Counted from the stretch's first letter, positions 24,367-32,608 are shown. The stretch: DNA of 34,215 nucleotides from an uncultured Clostridia bacterium (GCA_944383925.1 CALWRM010000064.1:1-34215), one strand, 5' to 3'. The notes: a model not told the origin generated them from the letters alone. Numbers and translations: made by a program.

Positions 24367-24405
24367 AAAGGGGCCGGTCCTCCAAGGAGGACCGGCCCCT
24401 TTTTT
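24367..24405. terminator. Terminator between the LiaF-like gene and the EamA gene
   Basis: AAAGGGGCCGGTCCTCC pairs with its complement (24367-24383 with 24386-24402), with T continuing to 24405. It is strongest on the plus strand; the minus side has only TTT. Confidence 0.9.
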
Positions 24406-24431
24406 CTGTTCCCGATCCGGCGCGTTCTTCC

Positions 24432-25301
24432 TCATCCCAGGCAGAGCAAAAACACCGCGGCCACGCCGATCAAAAAGCCGACGGTCTGCACCCGGTTGAG
24501 GCGTTCGCGAAACACCAGGAAGGCCACGGCCGTCAGCAGCAGCAGCGCGCCGCCGTTGAACAGCGGGAAGAAGAGGATGGAGGGCATCACGGCCGCCAAG
24601 TACAGGTTGACCACGTTGCATACCACCATGCAGACGCCGTTGATGGCCGCGGCGGGCGTGGCGGCGGAGAGCAGCTTCAGCGTGGGGACCTCTCCCTTGC
24701 CATAGCGGCGGTAAAGGAAGCTGCCCAGGGCGAACAGGGCGGAGACCGCCATGGCCACCAGCAAAAAGCCGTTCTGCTCCTGACTGTAATCGGAATAGCC
24801 CAGCACCTTTTGCATCACGCCCACGGAACCGCTGCAGAGCAGCGCGGCGACGCAGTACAGGAACCAGCGAAGCGTGGCCTTCTTTTCGTCCTTGTACTCG
24901 ATGGATAGGGCCACGGAGACGAACATCAGCAGGGCGCCGAGGATCTTGAGCGCGCTGAGGGGCTCGTCCCAAACCAGCGCGCCGGACAGCGCCGGGATCA
25001 TCATCTGGGCGGTGATGATCAGCAGCGTGTAGCACATGGCCCCGCTGCGCAGGGCGAGCAGCTTAAACACCGCGCCAAGGTTGGTGGCAAGGCCAAAGGC
25101 CACGCCCAGCAGCAGGGTGAAGAGCGAGACCTGGGGAATACCGCCATAGAGCAGCATGGCCACCGCCGCCACGGCGCAGGTGATCAAATTGTACAGGTAT
25201 AGGTCGCAGCTGGACTGCATGCGGCGCTTGCTGAACTCGTTCATCAGCGTGCTTTGCGCCACGGAGGCGACCAGGGAAAAGAGGAACAACCCCCAAACCA
25301 T
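24432..25301 (-). CDS. EamA/DMT-family membrane transporter
   Basis: The 289-residue protein is almost wholly hydrophobic, with about ten membrane helices arranged as two five-helix halves, as in drug/metabolite transporters. Typical points are a short C-terminus ending in GFLIGVAAVFLLCLG and the VFRERLNRVQTVGF segment before the last helix. Its mirror in the first half is LVWDEPLSALKILGALLMFVSVAL. The substrate is unknown. The ATG at 25301 follows an AAGGAG at a long spacing (about 12 bases), so the start is moderately sure. It lies downstream of the sensor kinase gene on the same strand, but a hairpin at 25385-25422 separates them. Its own promoter is not clear. Confidence 0.88.
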   Translation of the reverse strand: MVWGLFLFSLVASVAQSTLMNEFSKRRMQSSCDLYLYNLITCAVAAVAMLLYGGIPQVSLFTLLLGVAFGLATNLGAVFKLLALRSGAMCYTLLIITAQMMIPALSGALVWDEPLSALKILGALLMFVSVALSIEYKDEKKATLRWFLYCVAALLCSGSVGVMQKVLGYSDYSQEQNGFLLVAMAVSALFALGSFLYRRYGKGEVPTLKLLSAATPAAAINGVCMVVCNVVNLYLAAVMPSILFFPLFNGGALLLLTAVAFLVFRERLNRVQTVGFLIGVAAVFLLCLG

Positions 25302-25384
25302 CTTTCTTCGCCACTCCTTTTTGGTCCGAGCCCTTCATGCCCGGGCCGTTTGTATTTTTATGCTGGGCCGGCGGGCGCAAAGAA

Positions 25385-25422
25385 GCGGTTCAAGCTCCCC
25401 GCCTGCGGGTAGCTTGAACCGC
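25385..25422 (-). terminator. Hairpin after the orphan sensor kinase
   Basis: A perfect 12-bp stem (GCGGTTCAAGCT with AGCTTGAACCGC) encloses a 14-base GC-rich loop; on the minus strand TTCTTT follows. It lies 25 bases after the kinase stop codon. Confidence 0.7.
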
Positions 25423-25446
25423 GCCGTTTGCACCCGCCGCGCCGCT

Positions 25447-26346
25447 TCAGGCGGTCCTGTCCTCGCCGGGACGCTCGCCGGCGTCCCCGCCTCGCGGCAG
25501 GATTCCCTCAAAAAAGGTGTTCGCCTCGTCGGAATGCATGCGGATCTGGCCGCCGGCCCCCTCCATCAGCTCGCGCACGATGTGCAGGCCCAGGCCTTGG
25601 CCTGTCGCCTTGGTGGTGAAGCCCAGGGAAAAGATGCGGTCCTGGACCTGCTTGGCGATCATGGGGCCGTTGTTGGTGATGCGAAAGCCATAGGCCCGCA
25701 GGTCTTCGAAGATGTCGATGCAAAGCCTGGGGCTTTGGGCGCCCTTGAGGGCGTCCATGGCGTTGTCCAGAATGTTGCCAAGCACCCGGCACATCTCCCA
25801 ATCGTTCATCGGCAGGTTTTTCCAGTCGGAGCTAACCTGCAGCTCGGTTTGGATGCCGCGCTGCTGCGCGTCGGCCAGCTTGGCCCGAAGCAGCGCGTTG
25901 ACCGCAGGCTTGGCCGTCTTCATCACCGAGGAGAGCTTCTTCATCTGCCCATAAACCTGTTCGATGTAGCCCATGGCCTCCCCCCTTTCCCCCATGTCGA
26001 TCAGGGAATAGACCACCTGAAAGTGGTTGAGGAAGTCATGCCTCTGCATGCGCAGCTGGTTGTTCAGGTCCTGCAGCTGGCCCCAGGCGTCCTTGAGCAT
26101 CTCGTTTTGGCGGTGGGTGTCCCGCCAGATGAAGGCGTCGCGGATGGACAGGCAGGCCTCGAACAGCAGGGCGCTCACGGCAAGCACCAGCAGGGGCTGC
26201 CAGAGGAAGGGCCTGGTTCGAAAGACGCCGAAGAAATCCGCCGCCAGCAGGAGCACCAGCACCACGGCCTCCACGGTGTTCATCACCGCGGACATCATGG
26301 ACGCCTTTTCAATGTCGATGCGCTTTTCAGGCAGCTTCTTAAACAT
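25447..26346 (-). CDS. Orphan sensor histidine kinase, Spo0B-type phosphorylation helix with GHKL ATPase
   Basis: The 299-residue protein has two membrane helices (about 21-41 and 48-68), then a Spo0B-like helix pair with QRHDFLNHFQVVYSLIDMG, putting the probable phosphorylated His at 103. The GHKL ATPase shows the N box NILDNAMDAL (191-200), a G1 box ITNNGPM (224-229) and GQGLGLHIV (249-257). There is almost no extracellular loop, so it may sense within the membrane or take part in signalling from another protein. A GAGAGGTGA site precedes the ATG at 26346. No response regulator is adjacent. Kinases of this build often act in peptide quorum-sensing (AgrC-like) or citrate-type systems; which applies cannot be told. 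Confidence 0.85.
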   Translation of the reverse strand: MFKKLPEKRIDIEKASMMSAVMNTVEAVVLVLLLAADFFGVFRTRPFLWQPLLVLAVSALLFEACLSIRDAFIWRDTHRQNEMLKDAWGQLQDLNNQLRMQRHDFLNHFQVVYSLIDMGERGEAMGYIEQVYGQMKKLSSVMKTAKPAVNALLRAKLADAQQRGIQTELQVSSDWKNLPMNDWEMCRVLGNILDNAMDALKGAQSPRLCIDIFEDLRAYGFRITNNGPMIAKQVQDRIFSLGFTTKATGQGLGLHIVRELMEGAGGQIRMHSDEANTFFEGILPRGGDAGERPGEDRTA

Positions 26347-26400
26347 GGGTCACCTCTCCCCGATGGGCATGGTTTTGCTGGGCGGCGCGCCGGAGACGGG

Positions 26401-26440
26401 AAAAACCGTCCGGCCGGAAGGCTGGCTTGCGGCCGGACGG
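26401..26440 (-). terminator. Terminator after the DUF362 gene
   Basis: CCGTCCGGCCG pairs with CGGCCGGACGG around a 13-base loop, followed on the minus strand by TTTTT (26405-26401). It starts 8 bases after the stop codon. Confidence 0.88.
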
Positions 26441-26448
26441 GCGGGGCC

Positions 26449-27558
26449 TTACTTGACCTCGATCAGCTCGTAGGCCATCTGGCCAAGGCCGATCTTTTCG
26501 GCATGCTCCAGACAGGAGCGCCAGTTGGTGTCGGGATGGTTGTCGTTGAAGTGGTCGCCGTGGCCCTTCTCCATCTCGGCCAGACGGCTGCCGGGAACCT
26601 CGGGCTGGGCGTTGCAGGCATCCGCGCAGGCCATGTCCAGGGCCACCGGGTCGAAGGAGGCGAACATGCCCACGTCCGGCACGATGGGCAGATCGTTTTC
26701 GGCATGGCAGTCGCAGAAGGGAGAAACGTCGATCACCAGGGAAATGTGGAAGTTGGGCCTGCCGTCCACCACGGCCTTGGAGTATTCGGCGATCTTGCAG
26801 TTGAGGATGTCGTTGGCCTCATCCTGGGCGGGCTCGACGGCATCCATGGGGCACACGCCGATGCAGCGGCCGCAGCCGACGCACTTATCGTGGTTGATGG
26901 AGGCCTTCTTGTTCTCCACGGTGACGGCTCCATGGGCGCACACCTTGGTGCAGGCCTTACAGCCCACGCACAGGGACTGATCCACCACGGGCTTGCCGGC
27001 GGAGTGCATCTCCATCTTGCCGGCCCTGGAACCGCAACCCATGCCCAGGTTCTTCAGGGCGCCGCCAAAGCCGGTGGCCTCATGGCCCTTGAAGTGGTTA
27101 AGGGAGATAACGATGTCCGCATCCATGATGGCGCGGCCGATCTTGGCCTCCTTGACGTACTCGCCGCCCTCCACAGGAACATAGACCTCGTCGGTGCCCT
27201 TCAAACCGTCGCCGATGATGATATGGCAACCGGTGGAGAAGGGAGAAAAGCCGTTGACATAGGCGGACTCCAGATGGTCCAGGGCGTTCTTGCGGCCGCC
27301 CACGTACAGGGTGTTGCAATCGGAGAGGAAGACCTTGCCCCCATTCTTCTTGATCAGGTCCACGATCACCTTGGCGTAGTTGGGGCGCAGATAGGCCAGG
27401 TTGCCGGGCTCGCCGAAGTGGATCTTGATGACGGTGTACTTGTTGGAAAAGTCGATCTGCTCGATGCCGGCCTTCTTAACCAGTCTTTCCAGCTTCTCCA
27501 GCAGGTTCGTGCCGTTGGACACGCGCAGGTTGGTGAAATAAACCTTGGATGCTTGCAT
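26449..27558 (-). CDS. DUF362 protein with two [4Fe-4S] clusters
   Basis: The 369-residue protein begins with a DUF362 region (KIHFGEPGNLAYLRP, 46-59; VFLSDCNTLYVGGRKNA; ISLNHFKGHEATGFGGALKNLGMGC). Into it is set a bacterial ferredoxin module with two C-x2-C-x2-C-x3-C(P) sets: Cys197/200/203/207 and Cys226/229/232/236. The C-terminal part (FASFDPVALDMACADACN) completes the DUF362 fold. The family is common in anaerobes and linked to redox chemistry, but its reaction is not established. GGAGG lies upstream of the ATG at 27558. It is downstream of an SDR gene on the same strand, with a 133-base gap that contains a hairpin. Confidence 0.93.
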   Translation of the reverse strand: MQASKVYFTNLRVSNGTNLLEKLERLVKKAGIEQIDFSNKYTVIKIHFGEPGNLAYLRPNYAKVIVDLIKKNGGKVFLSDCNTLYVGGRKNALDHLESAYVNGFSPFSTGCHIIIGDGLKGTDEVYVPVEGGEYVKEAKIGRAIMDADIVISLNHFKGHEATGFGGALKNLGMGCGSRAGKMEMHSAGKPVVDQSLCVGCKACTKVCAHGAVTVENKKASINHDKCVGCGRCIGVCPMDAVEPAQDEANDILNCKIAEYSKAVVDGRPNFHISLVIDVSPFCDCHAENDLPIVPDVGMFASFDPVALDMACADACNAQPEVPGSRLAEMEKGHGDHFNDNHPDTNWRSCLEHAEKIGLGQMAYELIEVK

Positions 27559-27614
27559 GTTGCTTTCCTCCGCTTTCTCAAGAGATGTATCTGCAATTTC
27601 TCGATCCCACGCAC

Positions 27615-27649
27615 GCCAAACAAGCAGGCGTTTCGCCCGCTTGTTTGGC
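27615..27649 (-). terminator. Intergenic hairpin between SDR and DUF362 genes
   Basis: GCCAAACAAGC-A-GGCG pairs with CGCC-C-GCTTGTTTGGC around TTT, a 15-bp stem with one mismatch. No T run follows on either strand, so termination would be weak; it may instead shape transcript stability. Confidence 0.45.
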
Positions 27650-27691
27650 CCTTGTTGGATTATGAAGGTTTGCCGCTTGCATGTAGGAGCG

Positions 27692-28531
27692 TTAGGCGTT
27701 TGGATACTTCCAATTGTTGAACTCTTCCATGATCTTGTCGCGCCACTCCTGTCTGACCCAGGGGATCTTCTCGTACCCTTCCAGAAGGCCGGGCAGGATC
27801 AGGCCGCCATCCACGCGCACGGTGATGCCGGTGATGTAGCTGGCGTTCTCCGAGGCCAGGAAGGCGCAAACCTCGCCGTTCTCGCGGGGGGTGCCCACGC
27901 GGTGCAGCGGAATGGACTCGGTGACGAAGGGGGACTGCAGGCGGTCCTCCATGCCGGGGCGGGGCACCCAGGTCGCGCCGGGGGCCACGCAGTTGACGCG
28001 GATGTTGTAGGCGGACAGGTCCAGCGCCATGGATTCGCAGGCGCGCTTGACGCAGGCCTTGAAGCCGCCGTAGAGGTAATCATCGGGATAGGCCATTTCG
28101 GCCCTGGAGCTGGTGATGAACAGGATGCAGCCGGCGATCTTGTCCTTGACCATGTAGCGCGCGGCGGCGCCGGCGCTGAGGATGTAGTTGCGGAAGTTGA
28201 CGGTGTAGACCTCGTCCACCTTTTCCGGGGTGACGGTAAGCACCGAGCCGCGGAAGCCGCCGTTGCCCGCGTTGCAGACCATGAGGTCGATGTGCCCCAG
28301 GTCCTCGTGGGCCTTGGCGACGATCTGGTCCGGGACCTGCGGGTTTTCCAGGCTCGCCTGATAGACGAAGCACTTCTTGCCCAGGTTCTCGATGGCCTTC
28401 TGGGTCTCCAGAGCGCCCTCCTTGCGGCTGTTGTAGGTGATGGCTACGTCATAGCCGTGCTCCGCCAAAACGATGGCGATGCCCTGGCCGATGTTGTGGC
28501 TGCCGCCGGTGACGATGGCTGTCTTGCCCAT
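27692..28531 (-). CDS. Short-chain dehydrogenase/reductase (SDR)
   Basis: The 279-residue protein has the classical SDR features. The nucleotide-binding VTGGSHNIGQG is at 7-17, CNAGNGG near 86-92, and the catalytic Ser (ITSS, 139-142), Tyr154 and Lys158 sit in YGGFK. The family ending is ASYITGITVRVDGG. It would use NAD(P) to oxidise or reduce an alcohol/carbonyl; the substrate is unknown, and the 30-residue tail after the last strand is slightly long. GGGGGG precedes the ATG at 28531. A strong promoter lies 50 bases upstream. The DUF362 redox gene follows, so the two may share a pathway. Confidence 0.92.
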   Translation of the reverse strand: MGKTAIVTGGSHNIGQGIAIVLAEHGYDVAITYNSRKEGALETQKAIENLGKKCFVYQASLENPQVPDQIVAKAHEDLGHIDLMVCNAGNGGFRGSVLTVTPEKVDEVYTVNFRNYILSAGAAARYMVKDKIAGCILFITSSRAEMAYPDDYLYGGFKACVKRACESMALDLSAYNIRVNCVAPGATWVPRPGMEDRLQSPFVTESIPLHRVGTPRENGEVCAFLASENASYITGITVRVDGGLILPGLLEGYEKIPWVRQEWRDKIMEEFNNWKYPNA

Positions 28532-28587
28532 AACAATAACCCCCCATTCTGTGTGTGCGGCGCGCGGCCGCAGAAACGCTTTTCCTC

Positions 28588-28617
28588 ATCATAACGCAGC
28601 TATATTCAAGCTGTCAA
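28588..28617 (-). promoter_or_regulatory. Promoter of the SDR gene
   Basis: On the minus strand TTGACA (28617-28612), 18 bases and TATGAT (28593-28588) give a strong core promoter, with a start near 28581, about 50 bases before the ATG. Confidence 0.75.
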
Positions 28618-28619
28618 CC

Positions 28620-28636
28620 ATGCTGGCCGGCAGCAT
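28620..28636. promoter_or_regulatory. Palindrome next to the SDR -35 box
   Basis: ATGCTG-N5-CAGCAT, six-base arms, lies two bases upstream of the -35 element. The position fits an activator site or operator. It may also be a short hairpin downstream of the protease gene, but there is no T run. Confidence 0.35.
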
Positions 28637-28674
28637 CGGGCAATTTTCCTGTAAACAAATCTTGCATGCGGCGC

Positions 28675-30678
28675 CTAATCGGTAAAAATGACCGGTTCGG
28701 TCCAAACCTGGTTTCCATAGATGTCCGTCAGACAGTAGTATACCAAGCATTCGCCCAGGCCGATATCCTCGTAGGAGACGGTCAGCTCGCCGTCAAAGGC
28801 CGTTTTTTCACCCCAAAGGAAGCTGCCCGTTGGGTTGAGCTGGTAGTCGTAGGCCTCGCACAGGTATTCGATGGCATCGCCCACCTCCAGCTGGAACAGG
28901 CCCCGTTGGGCGAGGATGCCGTCGTACACCGGCCGGTAGCCGGCCACGTAGCCATGCTCGTTGGTCCAATCCCAGCGGACGATCAGCTCCGCCTCCTCGC
29001 CGTTGACCAGCGCGGGCACATAGCCGTAGGTGTACCACTGCTCGCTGGCATAGTCCTCCTCCTCGAAATAGAAGCAGACCACCTCCCCATCCAGGCAGAG
29101 CCAGGTGTTGTCGAAGGAAACGACCAGGTCGCCGTCCGGGTCCAGCTCGTACAGGTTATCCGAGCCCAGGTCCACATAGCCTTCCCCGTCGTCGAAGAGC
29201 ACCTGCACCTGTATGGTGGTGGTGATGTCCCAGTCCTCGTCGGACAGGGAGAGGGCGTAATAGCCCTCCTTCTCGACCAGCTCCAGCTCTTCCTTGGCAT
29301 AGGCGGTTTCCTGGTAATAGGGGATGTATTCGTCAAAGAGCTCCTCGTCAAACCAGTCGTCCAAGCGGTACTCCTGCTGCGCCTGCCCGCCGGCCACGAT
29401 GGTCATGTAGGCGGAAAGGAAGCCCACATAGTCTTTGGCAAAGCCGATCTTTCCATACAGCTCCACCATGCCGGGAAACTCTTGCGGCCCTGCGTAGGGA
29501 AAATAGATGCTCAGGCCGTTCCAATCGCGGGTTGTTTGGGTGGAACGGTGGTAGAGCACCACGGCGTCCACCGCCTGGATCAATGCCTGGGCGCCCGGGA
29601 TTTGGGATAGGTTTTCTGCCAGCAGGTGCAGGTCCACATGGTCGTATTCGCCTTCAAAGCGCTTGGTCTGGCTGCTCTTGGCCCTGGCCTGGGCGATCTT
29701 GGCGAATTGCTGGTCGGAAAGCGCCTCCCTCGCGCCGCCCACGAAGCCCGAGAGCGCCTCCAGCACCCCGGAAAGGCGGGTTAAGTCCACCAGGGATAGG
29801 GCGCCCTGCTCCCCTTCCCTCGCCTGCACCCTGTCCACGAAGTCGTCCACCACCAGCTCGCCCAGGGTCCGGCTCGTGATGGCGGGATTTAGGGACAGGG
29901 CCGTCAACCAATTGGTGTAGTACCAACCGCAGCCGGGCTCCTCCATCTGGGAGGCCAGCATGTGGTCGGCGTGCCGCTCCAACACGAAGGCCGTCTCCAG
30001 GGTGGCCATGAGGCAGGCGTCAAAGCCCACGATGTCAAAGCGCACCCCCGCCTCCTCCAGGGCCTGGTCCAGCTGCGCCAGATCCATGGCGGGCGAATCC
30101 GGATAGCGCTCGTCGTAGCCAAAGCCGCCGAGGGCGCCGCCGCCGTGGTCCCACAGCAGGAGGATGTAGCGGTCGGCGGGGTATTCCTCGGCGCAGAAGC
30201 GCACGAAGTCCCGCAGGGTTTCCGGCCTGGTCATGTCCCGGCTGCCCAGCTCCTGCTCCAGGCTGACCAGCTTGCCCTCGCGCAGGCAATAGCGCTGATT
30301 GTCCTCCCTCTCGATGAGGCCGTTGTGCCAGGTGCTGGCCCCGCCCGTCTCCACCACCACATGGATCCTCTCGGAAAGGCCCGCCAGGAGCATCTCGTCC
30401 AGGTCTGCCGAGGCGCAGCCGAACCTGCTCTCCAGGTCCGAGCCGCACAGATAGACCATCACCGTGGCGCTGGTCGCGCTGGCCACATCCACATACGGTT
30501 CCCGGCCGGCGAGCTCCCCCTCGGCCTGCGCCGGCTCGCTCTGGCTTTCCGCGCCGGACAGGGCGCGCAAGCTCCTTTCCAGCACCCACCTGCCAAAGAC
30601 GGCCGGAGTGCAGCCGCTGAGTCCCAGGGCCAGGCAAAGGCATAGGCAGAGGGCGGATAGGCGCTTGGGCAGGGACAT
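28675..30678 (-). CDS. Clostripain-family (peptidase C11) lipoprotein protease
   Basis: The 667-residue protein has a lipoprotein signal peptide with lipobox LSGC (Cys23), so it should be anchored outside the membrane. After an acidic linker (40-65), the C11 peptidase domain begins with ATVMVYLCGSDLESR (71-85). The catalytic pair appears as LLLWDHGGGALGGFGYDE (His178) and VGFDACLMATLETA (Cys222). The domain continues to about 420. About 220 more residues, rich in Asp, Glu and Tyr, form a beta-rich C-terminal region of unknown role. C11 enzymes cut after Arg or Lys and often self-process. The ATG at 30678 has AGGAGGAG upstream and the signal peptide begins there, so the longer upstream frame is rejected. 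It is transcribed alone from its own promoter. Confidence 0.93.
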   Translation of the reverse strand: MSLPKRLSALCLCLCLALGLSGCTPAVFGRWVLERSLRALSGAESQSEPAQAEGELAGREPYVDVASATSATVMVYLCGSDLESRFGCASADLDEMLLAGLSERIHVVVETGGASTWHNGLIEREDNQRYCLREGKLVSLEQELGSRDMTRPETLRDFVRFCAEEYPADRYILLLWDHGGGALGGFGYDERYPDSPAMDLAQLDQALEEAGVRFDIVGFDACLMATLETAFVLERHADHMLASQMEEPGCGWYYTNWLTALSLNPAITSRTLGELVVDDFVDRVQAREGEQGALSLVDLTRLSGVLEALSGFVGGAREALSDQQFAKIAQARAKSSQTKRFEGEYDHVDLHLLAENLSQIPGAQALIQAVDAVVLYHRSTQTTRDWNGLSIYFPYAGPQEFPGMVELYGKIGFAKDYVGFLSAYMTIVAGGQAQQEYRLDDWFDEELFDEYIPYYQETAYAKEELELVEKEGYYALSLSDEDWDITTTIQVQVLFDDGEGYVDLGSDNLYELDPDGDLVVSFDNTWLCLDGEVVCFYFEEEDYASEQWYTYGYVPALVNGEEAELIVRWDWTNEHGYVAGYRPVYDGILAQRGLFQLEVGDAIEYLCEAYDYQLNPTGSFLWGEKTAFDGELTVSYEDIGLGECLVYYCLTDIYGNQVWTEPVIFTD

Positions 30679-30712
30679 GCTCTCTCTCCTCCTAGCGTAA
30701 GCTTCCACGGCC

Positions 30713-30741
30713 ATTGTACCCTCGGGAAGCGGGGAAGTCAA
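30713..30741 (-). promoter_or_regulatory. Promoter of the C11 protease gene
   Basis: On the minus strand TTGACT (30741-30736), 17 bases and TACAAT (30718-30713) match the sigma-A pattern. The start would be near 30706, about 28 bases before the ATG. Confidence 0.75.
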
Positions 30742-30758
30742 TGCGGCGGGCGGACACG

Positions 30759-30791
30759 AAAAAGCCGCGCCCCCCTTTGGGAGGGCGCGGC
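30759..30791 (-). terminator. Terminator after coaX
   Basis: GCCGCGCCC (30764-30772) pairs with GGGCGCGGC (30783-30791); TTTTT follows on the minus strand. It lies 24 bases past the coaX stop and before the protease promoter. Confidence 0.88.
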
Positions 30792-30814
30792 GCGGCACGA
30801 CAGGGAAAGGGGCC

Positions 30815-31591
30815 CTAGCGGGCGCGGTTGCGCTCGTAAAGGAGCTTCAAGCCCTTGAGGGTGAGGCGGCCGTCGATGATATCGATGGTGGAGGTTTCGC
30901 TGGCGATGATGCGGGAGAGGCCTCCCGTCGCGATGACCTTGATATGCTCGTCGCCGCCGATCTCCGCCTTCATCTTGCGCACGATGTAGTCCACCTGGCC
31001 CACGTAGCCATAAACGATGCCGGCCTGCATGTTGGCGATGGTGTTGCGCTGGATGACCGTCTCGGTCTTGATCAGCTCGATCTTCGGCAGCTGGGCCGCC
31101 CGCTCGGTGAGCGCCTCGCTGGACAGCTTCAGCCCGGGGCAGATGGCGCCGCCCACGAATTCGCCCTTCTTGTTGAGCACGCCGAAGGTGGTGGCGGTGC
31201 CAAAGTCGATGAAGATGCAGGGGCTGGAGTAGAAGGCCTGGGCCGCCACGGCGTTGCAGATGCGATCCGCGCCCAGGGACTGGGGGTTGTCGTACTTGAT
31301 GTTGATGCCGGTCTTGATGCCGGGGGCCACCCAGATGGGATCGACATCGAAGTAATCGTCGATCATGTGCTCGATGGTAAAATTGATGGAGGGCACCACC
31401 GAGGAGACGATGATTCCGTCGATGTCCTTGCGGCCGTAGCCGTTGTATTGCAGGAACATGTTCAGCTGGATGCCGAACTCGTCGCTGGTCTTGTGGCGCA
31501 CCGTGGACACCCGCCAGGTATGGAGCATGGCGTCGCCCTCAAAGACAGCGCACTTGATGTTCGTGTTGCCGATGTCCAAGGTGAGTACCAT
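30815..31591 (-). CDS. coaX: Type III pantothenate kinase
   Basis: The 258-residue cytoplasmic enzyme phosphorylates pantothenate, the first step of coenzyme A synthesis. Family marks are the phosphate-binding LTLDIGNTNIKCAVF (3-17), the GADR motif with Asp109, FIDFGTATTFGVL (127-139) with Asp129, and ATGGLSRII near residue 222. Type III kinases need a monovalent cation and are not inhibited by CoA. The gene starts five bases after the stop of the upstream S-component gene, with the AAAGGAG site lying at the end of that gene, so translation is probably coupled. A strong terminator follows. Confidence 0.97.
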   Translation of the reverse strand: MVLTLDIGNTNIKCAVFEGDAMLHTWRVSTVRHKTSDEFGIQLNMFLQYNGYGRKDIDGIIVSSVVPSINFTIEHMIDDYFDVDPIWVAPGIKTGINIKYDNPQSLGADRICNAVAAQAFYSSPCIFIDFGTATTFGVLNKKGEFVGGAICPGLKLSSEALTERAAQLPKIELIKTETVIQRNTIANMQAGIVYGYVGQVDYIVRKMKAEIGGDEHIKVIATGGLSRIIASETSTIDIIDGRLTLKGLKLLYERNRAR

Positions 31592-31596
31592 TTTCT

Positions 31597-32280
31597 CTAT
31601 GCAGCTCCTTTACGGGGAAACTTGATCTTCTTCACGGCCAGCACCACGGCGGTGGTCACCACGATGGCGGTCAGGCACTCGGGCACGCCGTTGACCACGG
31701 CGGTGCTGATCAGCGTGGCGGAAACCACGGCGGGCTTGATGCCCATCAGCTCCGCATAGGAGGCCGCGTGCAGCAGGTAGATGGCGCCGAGCACCAACAC
31801 CGTATTGGTCGCCGTGCCCACCAGGGCGGAGGTGCCGACGGAAAGGGAGTTGGTGTTGGTACGCAGCAGGTTGGCGGTCCGCTTAAAAAAGCGCTTGCAG
31901 CGTCCGTCCTGGGCGTTCAGGGGCAGGGGCGACAGGTTCCGATTCCTGAACAGGCGCTCGATGCCCGCATAGGCGTAGTAGGACGTAAGGCCGATGATCA
32001 TGCGGGGCAGGACGGAGACCAGCGGATCCATGAAGAGCGGGCTCAGGATGGTCGGGGCGGTCACAGCCTGGTAGAGGCTGAACAGGCCGAAGAACAGGCC
32101 GAGCACCAGGCCCACCACGGGGCCTTCGAGGATGGCGCCGATGATCACGGGCAGGTGCATGATGGTGATCTTGAAGGGGCCGATGGGGATAAAGCCCAGG
32201 GGGGTGGTGCCCATCACGATCATGATGGCCGTCATCATGCCGGTCACGGCTAGCTTGCGCGTTTTGGTTTTCATTGCCAT
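31597..32280 (-). CDS. ECF transporter S component, probably for pantothenate
   Basis: The 227-residue membrane protein carries the S-component pattern: an N-terminal Ala/Met-rich helix (LAVTGMMTAIMIVMG), then GFIPIGPFKITIMHLPVIIG and GPVVGLVLGLFFGLFS. Further helices follow around 85-105, 148-170 and 185-215. The basic loop between (110-145) is longer than usual. S components bind a vitamin and dock on a shared EcfAAT module, which is not encoded here. Its close link to coaX points to pantothenate (a PanT-like role), which is inference. The ATG at 32280 is set by GGAGG eight bases upstream. The 5' region 32281-32537 is GC-rich with small hairpins; no recognised riboswitch and no clear minus-strand promoter is seen. 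Confidence 0.88.
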   Translation of the reverse strand: MAMKTKTRKLAVTGMMTAIMIVMGTTPLGFIPIGPFKITIMHLPVIIGAILEGPVVGLVLGLFFGLFSLYQAVTAPTILSPLFMDPLVSVLPRMIIGLTSYYAYAGIERLFRNRNLSPLPLNAQDGRCKRFFKRTANLLRTNTNSLSVGTSALVGTATNTVLVLGAIYLLHAASYAELMGIKPAVVSATLISTAVVNGVPECLTAIVVTTAVVLAVKKIKFPRKGAA

Positions 32281-32537
32281 AGGGTCTTCCTCCATTCAAG
32301 TTCGTTGTTCGATACCTGATGTATGGAATGAAAGGCGGGGCGTCTGCGCGCCCGCCAAGGGCGGTGGTCATCAAGCGCGGCACGGCTTGGCCTGGTTGGC
32401 GCGGCGTTTTTGGGGTTCAGCGCCCTTTCGGGCTGCCGACCTTTCCACGCGCCGGCGTCAGGCGGCCGTTTCCGGCTTTGTTCCTTCAGTTTATTCCTTT
32501 TTTTCGGCGCTTTCAATGGCCGCAAGGTTAAAAGCTG

Positions 32538-32546
32538 TGGTATAAT
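32538..32546 (+). promoter_or_regulatory. Extended -10 promoter of the VOC gene
   Basis: TGG directly before a perfect TATAAT (32541-32546) gives an extended -10 box; no good -35 is seen. The predicted start is about 55 bases before the ATG. Confidence 0.55.
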
Positions 32547-32608
32547 GGCGGCAACCGGGCAAGCCCCGGCTCCAAACAAACGCACGCGACAAGGGGGATT
32601 GAAACCAC

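Noticed and set aside
25156-27720. Plus-strand open frame of over 850 codons opposite the kinase and DUF362 genes
   Set aside because: It crosses three minus-strand genes and two terminators; low-complexity His/Gly/Leu translation shows an antisense artefact.
32296-32537. A riboswitch ahead of the S-component gene
   Set aside because: The region is GC-rich with small hairpins, but no conserved core of a known vitamin riboswitch could be found.
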